Positions 16,580 through 28,460 of a stretch of 48,979 nucleotides of DNA are shown in pieces. How positions within the stretch are numbered: the first letter of the stretch is position 1; each line of letters opens with the position of its first letter. The position numbers and the translations under genes were made by a program. Source of the DNA: Burkholderiales bacterium. Lineage in GTDB: Bacteria; Pseudomonadota; Gammaproteobacteria; Burkholderiales; Burkholderiaceae_E. The notes beneath the pieces are model-generated. The model made no database searches and was not told the origin of the DNA. It saw nothing but the letters and a program-made list of their open reading frames with translations. The stretch is taken from NCBI GenBank assembly GCA_003818495.1, contig RPRK01000013.1, forward strand, positions 1 to 48,979, read 5' to 3'.

Positions 16580-18910
16580 TCAGCGCCGGCGGCATTCGAT
16601 CACACCTTCGACGTCGCGGACCGCGACCAGCGTGCGTTCGAGCAGGGGGATCGCGGGCACCTCGACGGTGAACTGCATCTGCGCCACGCCGGCGCGGCTG
16701 AGCGTCTGAACGGCCACGACGTTCAGCCGGTCGCGGGCGAAGACGTCGGACACGTCGCGCAGCAGGCCCTGGCGATCGCGGGCGCGCAGCACCACGTCGA
16801 CCGGATAGGCCGAGCGTGCGGCCGACCCCTTGGACGACTCGCCGCGCTTGTCCCAGTCGCCCCAGGACGTCTCGAGCACCCGCTCGGGCGCGCGCCGGGC
16901 CATGTCGGCGAAGCTGCGGCAGCCTCGCCGGTGCACCGACACGCCCTGGCCGCGGGTGACGAATCCGACGATGGCGTCCGGCGGCGCCGGCCGGCAGCAT
17001 CGGGCGAGCTGGGTCATCAGGAAGTCGACGCCGACCACGAGGACGCCGCTGCCGGCCCCCGAGTCGCCGCGCGGGGCGCGCCCGCCGCGCAGCCCGCCGC
17101 CGTCGGCCTGCAGCGCGGCCGCCGCGTCGGCGGCCGCGGCACGGCTGCCGTCGGACGGACCGCGCGCGGAGTCGGCGCCGGCACGGATCGCCTCCTCGAG
17201 CATCCGCGGTCCGACCTCGTCGCGCCCGACCGCGACGAACAGGTCATCGGGTCGGGGGAAGCCCAGCCTGCGGGCGAGCTCCTCGTGGGCGAGCGCGGTT
17301 CGCCCCTCGCGCTGGAGCATCTTCTCGACCTTCTCGCGCCCCGCGGACACGTCGTGATCGAGCTCGAGCGCGTTGAACCACTGGCGGACCTTGGCGCGGG
17401 CGCGCGGGCTGCGCACGTAGCCGAGCTGGGCATTGAGCCAGTCGCGCGACGGGCCTTCCGACCCGCTGCCGGCGCGGACCGCGACGATCTCGACCGTCTG
17501 ACCGTTGCGCAGCACGGTGTTGAGCGGAACCATGACGCCGTCGACGCGCGCTCCCCGGCAGCGGTGGCCGAGCAGCGTGTGCACGTGATACGCGAAGTCG
17601 ACCGGCGTCGAGCCGGCAGGCAGCTCCACCACCCTCGCCTGCGGCGTCAGCAGGTAGATCCGGTCGGCGTCCTCGCCGGCGCCGGTGGCGATGCGTCCGC
17701 CGAGCGTCGCGCCGACCTCCTGCTGCCACATCAGCAGCTGGCGCATCCACTCCACGCGCTCGTCCTGGGCTCCGGCGGGCCGGGCGGCGTCGGCCGTCCG
17801 CCCCTTCGGGCGCCGGACCGCGGCGGGCGCGGGACTGCCGGCCAGCCCGACCGAGGACTCCTTGTAGCGCCAGTGCGAGGCGATGCCGAACTCGGCGTGC
17901 CGGTGCATCTCGCGGGTGCGGATCTGCACCTCCAGCGGCCGTCCGTCCTCGGCGATGACGACGGTGTGCAGCGACTGGTAGCCGTTCGCCTTCGGCCGCG
18001 AGATGTAGTCGTCGAACTCGCGCGGGATCGGCGGCCAGATCTGGTGGACGATGCCGAGCACCGTGTAGCAGTCCTTGACGTCGTCGACCAGGACCCGGAA
18101 CGCCCGCAGGTCCTGGACCTCGGAGAACGACACGCCCTTGGTCCGCATCTTGTTGTAGATGCTGTGGATGTGCTTGGGGCGCCCGGTCACCTCGGCGGCG
18201 ATGCCCTGGGCGAGCAGTTCCTCGCGCAGACGGCCGACCGCGCCGCGCACGAACCCCTCGCGCTCGACGCGGCGCTCCTCGAGCTGGCGCGCGATGCTCT
18301 TGTAGAGGTCCGGCTCGAGGAAACGGAACGCCAGGTCCTCGAGCTCCCACTTGAGCTGGCCCAGACCCAGGCGGTTGGCGAGCGGCGCGAGCACCTCGAG
18401 CGTCTCGTGGGCGATGCCGGCCTCGGGCGCGCGCCGGACCTCGGCGTACCAGCGCAGCGACTGCAGGCGCGAGGCGAGCCGCAGCAGCACGACCCGGATG
18501 TCGCTCGCCATCGCCAGCGTCATCCGGCGCAGCGTCTCGAGCTGCCCGCCGGTGCTCGACGCGTTGGCCCGCAGCGTCAGGTCCTTCAGGCGCAGCAGCT
18601 GGCGCATGCCGGCGACCAGCGTGCCGACCTCGTCGCCCCAGCGCTCGGCGATCTCGTCGAGCGGCACGGCGTCGCCGACGCCGAACAGCACCGCCGCGAG
18701 CCGGGTGGGCTCGTCGACGTTCAGCGCCTCGAGGATGGCGAGCGTTCCGCGGGCATGCGCGACGATCGGCTCGCCACTGCCGCCCTGGGCGTCGCCCAGC
18801 CGCTGCGCCGTCAGTTCGAGCGCCTGCGCGACGGCCCCGCCGGCTCCCGGGGAGCCGGCGCCGGGCCGGTCCTGATCGGCGGCATCGTGGGCGGAGGTGG
18901 GGGTAGCCAT
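16580..18910 (-). CDS. relA: (p)ppGpp synthetase, RelA type (degenerate hydrolase HD site)
   Basis: HD motif replaced by AAVLFGVGDAVPLDEIAERWG; synthetase IPREFDDYISRPKANGYQSLHTVV; TGS VYLLTPQARVVELPAGSTPVDFAYHVHTLLGHRCRGARVDG; C-terminal ACT. Confidence 0.94.
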   Translation of the reverse strand: MATPTSAHDAADQDRPGAGSPGAGGAVAQALELTAQRLGDAQGGSGEPIVAHARGTLAILEALNVDEPTRLAAVLFGVGDAVPLDEIAERWGDEVGTLVAGMRQLLRLKDLTLRANASSTGGQLETLRRMTLAMASDIRVVLLRLASRLQSLRWYAEVRRAPEAGIAHETLEVLAPLANRLGLGQLKWELEDLAFRFLEPDLYKSIARQLEERRVEREGFVRGAVGRLREELLAQGIAAEVTGRPKHIHSIYNKMRTKGVSFSEVQDLRAFRVLVDDVKDCYTVLGIVHQIWPPIPREFDDYISRPKANGYQSLHTVVIAEDGRPLEVQIRTREMHRHAEFGIASHWRYKESSVGLAGSPAPAAVRRPKGRTADAARPAGAQDERVEWMRQLLMWQQEVGATLGGRIATGAGEDADRIYLLTPQARVVELPAGSTPVDFAYHVHTLLGHRCRGARVDGVMVPLNTVLRNGQTVEIVAVRAGSGSEGPSRDWLNAQLGYVRSPRARAKVRQWFNALELDHDVSAGREKVEKMLQREGRTALAHEELARRLGFPRPDDLFVAVGRDEVGPRMLEEAIRAGADSARGPSDGSRAAAADAAAALQADGGGLRGGRAPRGDSGAGSGVLVVGVDFLMTQLARCCRPAPPDAIVGFVTRGQGVSVHRRGCRSFADMARRAPERVLETSWGDWDKRGESSKGSAARSAYPVDVVLRARDRQGLLRDVSDVFARDRLNVVAVQTLSRAGVAQMQFTVEVPAIPLLERTLVAVRDVEGVIECRRR

Positions 18911-18954
18911 GGCGGCGACTCGGGCCCTCTGGGGGCCGGCGCGGGTTCGTTGGC

Positions 18955-18960
18955 ATTATA
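18955..18960 (-). promoter_or_regulatory. Candidate relA -10 box (TATAAT on the - strand)
   Basis: + strand ATTATA in TTGGCATTATAGGG, ~45 bp upstream of the relA ATG; consensus -10 in a very GC-rich region; no clear -35. Confidence 0.45.
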
Positions 18961-19019
18961 GGGGGACGGGTCGCGCGCTCCCGCGCCCGCCCGGCCTCCC
19001 TTCCGACCGGCTTCCCGCG

Positions 19020-19832
19020 ATGATCTGGCCTCTCGGCCCCCGCCGCCTCCTCCCGATCGACGCGCACGCCTGGCGGGTCCTGCAGGCCTCCCTGCCGTAC
19101 CTGCGCGGACTCGACGACGCCCAGGCCGAGCGGATGCGCTCGCTGATCGCCGCCTTCCTGTCGAGCAAGACCTTCACGGGCACCCACGGCCTGGAGCCCG
19201 ACGACGCGATGCGGATGACGATCGCCGCCCAGGCCTGCCTGCCGGTGCTCCACATCGGCCTCGAACCCTACGACGACTTCGTCGAGATCGTGGTCTACCC
19301 GTCGGCGTTCGCGGTCCGCCGCAAGGTGACGGACGACGACGGGCTGGTCCACGAGTTCGACGACGTGCTGGCCGGCGAGGCCATGGACGGCGGCCCGGTG
19401 GTGCTGTCCTGGGACGACGTCGCGGGGCCGGATCGCGCCCCCGCGGCCAACGTCGTGATCCACGAGTTCGCCCACAAGCTCGACCTGGCCGATGGCGATG
19501 CGGACGGCTGCCCGCCGATGCCTCGGGCCGCCCGGGCCCGCTGGCTCGAGGCGCTCCATGCGGCGTACGACGACTTCGTCGATGCCCTCGAGGCGCTCGA
19601 GGCCGGTCTGCCGGGTGACGTCGACCCGGAAAGCGAGGCGGCCGACGCCTGGTATGCGGCGCTGCCGCTCGACCCCTATGCCGCGACCGACGAGGCCGAG
19701 TTCTTCGCGGTGGCGGCCGAGGCGTTCTTCGTCGAGCCCCGGGCGCTCGCAGGCGCCTACCCGGCCCTGTACGCGTGCTTCGTCGAGTACTTCCGGTTCG
19801 ATCCGGGGGCGGCGGCCGGTCCCGCGGACTGA
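19020..19832 (+). CDS. mtfA: MtfA-family zinc-dependent peptidase (M90)
   Basis: Start-to-end protein with VVIHEFAHKLDLADGDADGCP zinc-binding motif and DEAEFFAVAAEAFFVEPRAL C-terminal motif. Confidence 0.93.
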   Translation: MIWPLGPRRLLPIDAHAWRVLQASLPYLRGLDDAQAERMRSLIAAFLSSKTFTGTHGLEPDDAMRMTIAAQACLPVLHIGLEPYDDFVEIVVYPSAFAVRRKVTDDDGLVHEFDDVLAGEAMDGGPVVLSWDDVAGPDRAPAANVVIHEFAHKLDLADGDADGCPPMPRAARARWLEALHAAYDDFVDALEALEAGLPGDVDPESEAADAWYAALPLDPYAATDEAEFFAVAAEAFFVEPRALAGAYPALYACFVEYFRFDPGAAAGPAD

Positions 19833-19933
19833 CGCGGGGCCGCCACGGATCGGGCCGGCGGGCCGGTGGTGACGGCCGGTCGTGCAGTAGTTCCTTCGGC
19901 CGGGACGGATCCCCAGGCGAGCATCGCCCCGCC

Positions 19934-21307
19934 ATGATCCGTTTCTTCAATCACTACCTGTCGGTCCGACTCCTGCTGCTCACCGGCCTGGAGGCGGTCT
20001 TCCTGTTCCAGTCCGTGGTGTTCGGATTCGAGCTGCGCATGGCCGAGCCGATCGGTCAGTCGCCGCTGCTCGAGGCCGCGGCCTTCACCTTCGTGATGCT
20101 CATGGCGATGTCGGCGCTGGGGCTCTACCAGACGCACGCCGAGCCGTTCCGCACCACCGTGCACCGCGTGCTGATCGCCTACGGCCTGTCGCTGCTGGTG
20201 ATCACCTCGGTGTTCTACGCGGTTCCCAGCACCTACATCGGCCGCGGCGTGCTCGCCTGGAGCACCCTGCTCGCGCTGTGCAGCGTGCTGCTGATCCGGA
20301 TCGTCTTCTTCCGCCTCACCGACGTCGGGCTGCCCAAGCGGCGCGTGATGGTGCTGGGCAACGGCGCGGAGGCCGAGGAAGTCATCGAGCACCTGCACAC
20401 CTCGGCGATGCGGCATTCGGTCCAGTACGCCGGCCTCTATCCGGTGATGGCCGATCGCGACGCCGAGGGCCGCGAGCGGCCGCTGAACCACGACGCGCTG
20501 GTCCGCACGGTCGGCGAGCTCAAGGTCTCGGAGGTGGTGGTCGCGGTCCGCGAGCGCCGCGGCGGCGTGCTGCCGCTGCGCCAGCTCCTGGACTGCAAGC
20601 TGCGCGGGGTGCGGGTCATGGACCTGCAGTCGTTCTACGAGCGCGAACACGGCGTGCTGCGGATCGACAACATGCGCGCGAGCTGGATGATCTTCGGCGA
20701 CGGCTTCGACCAGGGGCTCGCCCGCGACGTGGTCAAGCGGCTGTTCGACCTGATGGCGAGCCTCGTGCTGCTGCTCGTCACGCTGCCGGTCATCGTGCTG
20801 GCGATGCTCGCGGTCGCGCTCGAGAGCCGCGGCGGCGTCTTCTACCGGCAGGAGCGGGTCGGCGAGGCCGGGCGCACCTTCCGCATCGTCAAGCTGCGCA
20901 CGATGCGCACCGATGCCGAGGCCGACGGCACGCCCCGCTGGGCCAACGTCAACGACTCGCGCATCACCCGGGTGGGGGCCTTCCTGCGCAAGACGCGCAT
21001 CGACGAGCTGCCGCAGCTCTGGAACGTGTTCGCCGGCCACATGAGCTTCGTCGGACCGCGGCCGGAGCGGCCGTTCTTCGTCGAGCAGCTGACCGAGCGG
21101 ATCCCGTTCTACCAGGTGCGGCATTCGGTCAAGCCGGGCATCACCGGCTGGTCGCAAGTCCGGCATCCATACGGCGCCTCGATCGAGGACGGCCTGCTGA
21201 AGCTGCAGTACGACCTCTATTACGTGAAGAACCACTCGCTGTTCCTGGACCTGCTGATCCTCGTCGAAACCCTGCAGGTCGTGGTGCTGGGCAAGGGAGC
21301 ACGCTGA
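19934..21307 (+). CDS. EpsB-like exopolysaccharide priming sugar transferase (TIGR03013-type, PEP-CTERM/XrtA associated)
   Basis: MIRFFNHYLSVRLLLLTGLEAVFLFQ...RLFDLMASLVLLLVTLPVIVLAMLAVALESRGGVFYRQERVGEAGRTFRIVKLRTMRTDAEADGTPRWANVNDSRITRVGAFLRKTRIDELPQLWNVFAGHMSFVGPRPERPFFVEQL. Confidence 0.93.
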   Translation: MIRFFNHYLSVRLLLLTGLEAVFLFQSVVFGFELRMAEPIGQSPLLEAAAFTFVMLMAMSALGLYQTHAEPFRTTVHRVLIAYGLSLLVITSVFYAVPSTYIGRGVLAWSTLLALCSVLLIRIVFFRLTDVGLPKRRVMVLGNGAEAEEVIEHLHTSAMRHSVQYAGLYPVMADRDAEGRERPLNHDALVRTVGELKVSEVVVAVRERRGGVLPLRQLLDCKLRGVRVMDLQSFYEREHGVLRIDNMRASWMIFGDGFDQGLARDVVKRLFDLMASLVLLLVTLPVIVLAMLAVALESRGGVFYRQERVGEAGRTFRIVKLRTMRTDAEADGTPRWANVNDSRITRVGAFLRKTRIDELPQLWNVFAGHMSFVGPRPERPFFVEQLTERIPFYQVRHSVKPGITGWSQVRHPYGASIEDGLLKLQYDLYYVKNHSLFLDLLILVETLQVVVLGKGAR

Positions 21308-21321
21308 TCGCACCGCCGCAG

Positions 21322-23429
21322 GTGGGCCTGGCCGGGTATGCGCTCGCCGCAGCCGCATGGCTCGGACTGGCGGCGCTGCTCGGCGCGCGGGGCGCCGGCC
21401 ATGGGGCCGGGCGCTGGCTGCTCGCGGCGGCAGGCGTCGAGGCGGCCTGGGGCCTCGCGATGGCCGCCTCGCTCGGCGACGGCGGCGCCTTGGCGACCGG
21501 TGCCGCGGGCATCGCCGAGGCGCTGCGCCCGCTGGTCTGGACACTGATGCTGCTCACACTGATGCGCGAAGGGGTGTCGGCGGTGCGGCCCGGCCCGCCG
21601 GCCGCCGTCGAGGCGTCCGGCTCGACGCCGCGCCTGCGCGGCCGCTTTCCCTACGCGGCGCCCGCCCTGGCCATCGCGCTGGCGCTCGCCTCGGTCGCCT
21701 CCTCGGTCACGCTCGGGGCCGACGGCGCGCGACCCGGCGTCGCGCACCTGCTGGCGGCGATCTTCGCGCTCGTCTGCGTCGAGCAGGTCTACCTCAACAC
21801 CGATGCGGCCCATCGCTGGGCGATCAATCCGCTGTGCCTGGCGCTGGCCGCCTCGTTCGTCTTCGACATCGTGCTGATCGCGGACGCGCTGCGCACGGGC
21901 TCGACGGACGCCGGCTGGTGGGCCGCCCGCGGGTTCGCGCACGCGCTGCTCGTGCCGCTGGTGGCGATCGCGGCGGCCCGCAACCGCGAGTGGCAGCTCC
22001 GGATCAAGCTCTCGCGTGACCTGGTGTTCCACTCCGCGACGCTGATCGGCTCGGTGGGATTCGTGCTGGTGTTCGCCGCGCTCGGCTGGGCCGCGCGCGT
22101 CGCGGGCCCGGACTGGGCAGGCATCGTGCAGGCACTGCTGCCCTTCTGCGCGGCCGTCGCCGCCGCCGCGATGCTGTGTTCGGACACGCTGCGCGCGCGG
22201 CTGCGCGTCTGGGTCGCCAAGCACTTCTTCTCGTACCGGTACGACTACCGCGACGAGTGGCTCCGGCTCAACCGGATCGTCACGGCACCGGATGCCGGCG
22301 ACGCCGACGGCCTCGGCGATCGTGCGCTGCGCGCGCTGCGCGACCTCGTCGACAGTCCCGGCGGCACGCTCTGGGTGCAGGCGGCCCACGGCGACTTCGT
22401 CTGCGACGCCCGACAGGGCGACTCGCGGGCCGGCCCGCTCGGCCCCGACGAGCCGCTCCTCGCCTGGCTCAGCCGCCGTGCCTGGATCGTGGAGGTCGAC
22501 GAATGGCGCCGCGCGGCGGAGCGCTACGACGGCCTGGTGCTGCCGGCAGCGATCGCCGACGATCCGAGCGCCTGGCTGGTCGTGCCGCTGCTCGGGCAGG
22601 ACACGCTGGTCGGTGTCGCCGTGCTCGCGCGGCCGCGCGCGCACGCGGCGGTCGACTGGGAGGTGCGGGACGTGCTCAAGGCGGCCGGCCGCCAGATCGC
22701 CGGCTACCTCGCACTGCGCGAGGCCGGGGAGCGGCTGGCGCAGGCGGGACGTTTCGAGTCGTTCAACCGCATGTCCGCCTTCGTCGTGCACGACCTGAAG
22801 AACCTCGTCGCGCAGCTCTCTCTGCTGCTGCGCAACGCCTCGAGACACCAGTCCGATCCCGCCTTCCAGAGCGACATGCTCGCCACGGTGGAGAACGTGG
22901 TGGATCGCATGCAGGGCCTGACCCGCCAGCTCGGCGGCAATTCGCGCAGCCAGCCGCGTCGGACGGAGGTCTCGCTCGTCGCGACCCTGGAGGCGGCCGT
23001 CCACGCGCGCCGCGGCCAGCGTCCGACGCCGGCGCTGGCGCCCCTCGACGCCGGTCTGCACGGACGCAGCGTGCTCGGCGATCCGGAGCGGCTCGAGCGC
23101 GTCTTCGGGCACCTGCTGCAGAACGCGGTCGAGGCGACCCCCAGCGACGGCGATGTCGTCGTGCGGGCCTGGGTCGAGGGCGAAGAGGCCCTCGTCGAGG
23201 TCCGCGACACCGGGCACGGGATGAGCGAGTCCTTCGTCGAGACCCGGCTGTTCCGCCCGTTCGCGTCCACCAAGGGGCACGGCCTGGGGCTCGGCAGCTT
23301 CGAGTGCCGCGAGTACCTTCGGGAGATCGGCGGTCGGGTCGATGTCCGCACCGCCCCCGACGCGGGCACCACGGTGACCGTCCGGATACCGCTCGTCGCC
23401 GTGCGCAGCGCGGCGTCGCTGGAGCACTG

Positions 23430-23430
<1 letters not shown>
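21322..23430 (+). CDS. prsK: XrtA/PEP-CTERM system histidine kinase PrsK
   Basis: Multi-TM N-terminus, GAF-like region, FVVHDLKNLVAQLSLLLRNASRHQSDPAFQSDMLATVENVVDRM, ATPase motifs HLLQNAVEAT, DTGHGMSESFVETRLFRPFASTKGHGLGLGSFECREYLREIGG. GTG start at 22322-type ambiguity does not apply; candidates are GTG 21322 or a non-canonical CTG at 21304 overlapping the upstream stop. Confidence 0.9.
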
Positions 23431-24779
<1,349 letters not shown>

Positions 24780-24796
24780 CGCGAGCGAACACCGGC

Positions 24797-27184
24797 ATGA
24801 CCGCCCGCATCCGCACCCCGCAGCGCTCCGGCACCCGGCTCGCGGCCGCCGCGGGCCTCGCTGTCGCGCTGCTCGCCGGCTGCGGCGACTCGCCGGATCG
24901 GCTGATGCAGAAGGCGGGCGCCGCCCGCGAGGCGCGCGACCTCGAGGCCTCGGAACGCCACCTGAAGGCGGCGCTGCGCAAGCGGCCCGACTCGGTCGAT
25001 GCCCGGCTGATGCTCGCCGCCGTGCACGCCTCGCGCCACGACGCCCCGTCGGCCGCCAAGGAATGGCAGCGGGCACTCGAGCTCGGAGCGCGTCCCGAAC
25101 AGGCCCTGCCCGGGCTGGTCGCCGCCCTGGTGACGGCGGGCGACGCGAGCGGCGCGCTCGCGGCCGCCCAAGGCGCCCGCATCGAGGCGATCGCGCCGCG
25201 GGCCGCGCTCGCCTACTGGAGCGGCCGCGCTCACGAGGCGCTCGGGCGCAGGCCCGAAGCCGAGCGGCTCTGGCAGACCACCCTGCAGATCGATCCGCAG
25301 CACGTTCCGGCGCGCGTCGCCCTGCTGCGCCTGCAGGCCGAGCGCGGGGACGCCCAGGGCACCGGGGCCGCGCTCGACGCGATCCTGGCACGGCAGCCCT
25401 CGCAACCCGACGCCTGGATGCTCAAGGCGGACCTCGCGCTCGCTCGCGGCGACGCGCCGGGCGCGCGGCAGGCGCTCGCGCGGGCGGTCGACGGCGATGT
25501 CGAAGCACCGCTGCCGCGCACGCGGCTGGTCTCGCTGCTGATCGACCTCGGCGCCTATGGCGAGGCAGGCGACCAGCTGACGGTGCTCGAGCGGCTCGCG
25601 CCCGGCCTGCCCGCGACCCGCCACCTGCGGGCGCTGATCGACCTGAACGAGGGGCGTCTGGTGGCGGCCCGGGACGGCGCGCAGCGCATCCTGTCCACGA
25701 ACCCGGACTTCCTGCCGGCAGTGGCGCTCGCGGCGACCGTCTCGCTGCGCGAGGGCGCGCTCGAGCAGGCCGAGCGCTATGCGCTGCAGCTGCTCGATGC
25801 GGCGCCCGGCTCGGTCCAGGGAGCCCGCCTGCTCGCCTCCGCGCAGCTTCGCCGCGACGAGCCGAGCCGGGCGCGCGCCACCGCCGATGCGGCGTACGCG
25901 CGCGGGCTGCGCGATGCGCCGCTGCTGGGGATCGCGGGCGAGGCCGCGCTGCGCACGGGGGATCTGGCCGCGGCCACCGGCTATTTCGAGAAGGCGAGCC
26001 GGATCGACCCCGACGATCCGTCGCGTCTGACCGGACTCGGTCTGGCCCGGCTGAGCGCGGGCCAGCAGGCCGCGGGCTTCGAGGCCCTCGAGCAGGCCGC
26101 AGAACGCGACCTGCGCTCCACGCGGGCCGACCTGGCACTGGTGACTGCCCGAATGCGGGCCGGCCAGTTCGATCGCGCCCTGGTCGCGGTCGAGCGGATG
26201 ATCCGCAAGGATCCGCGCGCGCCGCTGGCGCACAACCTTCACGGCACCGTGCTGCTCGGCCGCGGCGACGTCGGCGGCGCACGCGCGGCGTTCGACCAGG
26301 CGCTCGCCATCGATCCCGCCTTCTTCGCGGCGGCCGCCAACCTGGCGCAGCTCGACCTGCGCGCGGGGCAGCCCGATCAGGCCCGTGGACGCTTCGAGGC
26401 GGTGCTCGCGAAGGATCCGCGCAACGTCGCCGCGCTCGGCGCGCTGGCCCGGCTGGCGACCCAGGCCGGGCGCCACGACGAGGCGTCGGGCCTGCTGCGA
26501 CGCGCCCACGACGCCGACCCGACCGCGCTCGAGCCCGCCCTCGCGCTGGCCACCGACCGGTTGCGTGCGGACCGCCCGGCGCAGGCCCTGGTTCCGCTGC
26601 AGGCCGCCGCCACGCGCCACGGCGCCGAACCCCGACTGCTCGAACTGCTGTCCGATGCGCTGCTGAGGACCGATCAGGCGCAGCAGGCACTCGATGTGCT
26701 CGAACGCCGCGTTCGACTCGACCCCCGCTCGGCGGCGCTGCAGGTTCAGCTCGGCGCCGTCCGCGCGGTCGCGGGCGATGTCGAGGGCGCGATCGCCGCG
26801 CTGCGCATCGCGGGCGAGCTCGACGCCGACGCCGCGACGCGGCTCACCGGTCGCGTCGTGACCACCCTCGGCACGACGCGACGTGCCGAAGTGGTGAGGA
26901 TGGCGCAGATGCTGCGCAAGCAGGCGCCCGCTAATCCGGTCGGCCCGGCGCTCGAAGCCGACCTCGCCGCCGCCGAGCGACGGTGGCCCGATGCAGCGGC
27001 CGCCTGGCGCGACGCGGTCTCGCTCCGCAGGACCGCCTGGCTCACCGCGCGCCTGCACGGTGCGCTGCGCGACGCCGGCCGGTCCGACGAGGCCGCGGCA
27101 GTGCTGCGCGAGGGGCTGCAGGCGATGCCCCGCGACACCGAGCTGGCGACCTACGCGGCCTCGGCGGCGACCACCGCGCGCTGA
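24797..27184 (+). CDS. prsT: PEP-CTERM system TPR-repeat lipoprotein PrsT
   Basis: Lipobox LLAGCGDSPDRLMQKAGAAREARDLEASERHLKAALRKRPDSVDARLMLAAVH; TPR repeats throughout; directly follows prsKR. Confidence 0.92.
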   Translation: MTARIRTPQRSGTRLAAAAGLAVALLAGCGDSPDRLMQKAGAAREARDLEASERHLKAALRKRPDSVDARLMLAAVHASRHDAPSAAKEWQRALELGARPEQALPGLVAALVTAGDASGALAAAQGARIEAIAPRAALAYWSGRAHEALGRRPEAERLWQTTLQIDPQHVPARVALLRLQAERGDAQGTGAALDAILARQPSQPDAWMLKADLALARGDAPGARQALARAVDGDVEAPLPRTRLVSLLIDLGAYGEAGDQLTVLERLAPGLPATRHLRALIDLNEGRLVAARDGAQRILSTNPDFLPAVALAATVSLREGALEQAERYALQLLDAAPGSVQGARLLASAQLRRDEPSRARATADAAYARGLRDAPLLGIAGEAALRTGDLAAATGYFEKASRIDPDDPSRLTGLGLARLSAGQQAAGFEALEQAAERDLRSTRADLALVTARMRAGQFDRALVAVERMIRKDPRAPLAHNLHGTVLLGRGDVGGARAAFDQALAIDPAFFAAAANLAQLDLRAGQPDQARGRFEAVLAKDPRNVAALGALARLATQAGRHDEASGLLRRAHDADPTALEPALALATDRLRADRPAQALVPLQAAATRHGAEPRLLELLSDALLRTDQAQQALDVLERRVRLDPRSAALQVQLGAVRAVAGDVEGAIAALRIAGELDADAATRLTGRVVTTLGTTRRAEVVRMAQMLRKQAPANPVGPALEADLAAAERRWPDAAAAWRDAVSLRRTAWLTARLHGALRDAGRSDEAAAVLREGLQAMPRDTELATYAASAATTAR

Positions 27185-27335
27185 GGGGGTCGCTCCCCGC
27201 GCACAGCGGTCGGCGCCATCGCGATGGGCCGGATGCCCGCGCCGATTGGGCGAGCACTCCGACGAATCGTTCCTTCTCGCCGACGGACGGTCCCCCTACA
27301 ATCGCGGCACCCTGGCTGAAGCGTTTCCCGGAACG

Positions 27336-28460
27336 ATGGTCCTCGACCTCCCCGGCACGCGGCGGGCACGCGTGCGCGTGCCGCGCGTGCTCCGCATCCT
27401 CGTCGCATCACCGCTGTGCCTGGCGCTCGCGGCCGGCAACGCGTGGGCCGCCGGCGAGGACCTCTCGTCCGCACGGGTGCCGGACGCCGCGTCCCCGCCC
27501 GCGGCGGGCCGGCCGATCGCCTCGCTGCCGGCCGCGCCGGACCGCTCCCCGCTCTCGGATGCCGCGCGCCTCACCGAGCTCGGCAAGTATTTCGAGCAGT
27601 CCGAGCCGCCCTCGCAGGACCTGCTCAAGGCCCGCGACCTGTACTGCCGCGCCGCCCTGCTCGGCCACGCCGTGGCGGTGCAGCGCCTCGGATGGCTCTA
27701 CTTCAAGGGCCGCGGCGTGACCGCCGACGAAGCCGTCGCCGCCACCCTGTTCAAGTGGGCCGCCGCCATGGGCGATGCCGGGTCGACCGGGGCGGCACGA
27801 GCGCTCAGCACCGCCGGCGAGGTGCCCGCTCCCTGCCTGGCCCGCGTGGGCGTGACCTCGCTCGAGGCGCTTCGCGCCCGCCAGCGCGTCGCGGCGCCGC
27901 CGGCCGGCCCGCTTCCGTCGGCCGTCGTCGAGCAGCCCGCGCAGTTCCGCACCACGCCGGCCCCGGTCGAGCGGCGCCGGGTCGTCGAGATGGTGGTGCA
28001 GCAGGCGCGCGCCTATCGGCTCGATCCGCGCCTGGTGCTCGCGATCGTGCGCGCCGAATCGAACTTCGACGTCGCCGCGCTGTCGCCGAAGAACGCGCAG
28101 GGACTGATGCAGCTGATCCCCGACACCGCCCGTCGCTTCTCGGTCGAGAACCCGCTCGACCCCATGGAGAACATCAAGGGCGGCATGGCCTACGTGCGCT
28201 GGCTCCTCGCCTACTACCGCGGCGACGTGACGCTGACGCTCGCGGCCTACAACGCGGGAGAAGGCGCGGTCGACCGCTTTCGCGGTGTGCCGCCCTACGC
28301 GGAAACACTGTCTTACGTTCAGCGGATCCGCGCGTTCTATCCGTTCGATCGTCATCCGTATGATCTGCGTGCGCTCGCATCGGGCGAGCGATCGTGGATC
28401 GTCAGCGACGTGGCGGCGACGAGTGGTACGGGCGCCACGCCGATCGCCGTGCCGCGGTGA
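27336..28460 (+). CDS. Lytic transglycosylase (SLT domain) with Sel1-type repeats
   Basis: Sel1-like LLKARDLYCRAALLGHAVAVQRLGWLYFKGRGVTADEAVAATLFKWAAAMGDAGS; SLT AYRLDPRLVLAIVRAESNFDVAALSPKNAQGLMQLIPDTARRFSVENPLDPMENIKGGMAYVRWLLAYYRGDVTLTLAAYNAGEGAVDRF. Confidence 0.92.
   Translation: MVLDLPGTRRARVRVPRVLRILVASPLCLALAAGNAWAAGEDLSSARVPDAASPPAAGRPIASLPAAPDRSPLSDAARLTELGKYFEQSEPPSQDLLKARDLYCRAALLGHAVAVQRLGWLYFKGRGVTADEAVAATLFKWAAAMGDAGSTGAARALSTAGEVPAPCLARVGVTSLEALRARQRVAAPPAGPLPSAVVEQPAQFRTTPAPVERRRVVEMVVQQARAYRLDPRLVLAIVRAESNFDVAALSPKNAQGLMQLIPDTARRFSVENPLDPMENIKGGMAYVRWLLAYYRGDVTLTLAAYNAGEGAVDRFRGVPPYAETLSYVQRIRAFYPFDRHPYDLRALASGERSWIVSDVAATSGTGATPIAVPR

Noticed and set aside
16931-18961. 676-aa forward ORF
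   Set aside because: Antisense shadow of relA, no recognisable motifs.
18950-18966. TTGGCATTATAGGGGG as a sigma-54 promoter
   Set aside because: No GC at -12; better explained as a TATAAT -10 on the reverse strand for relA.
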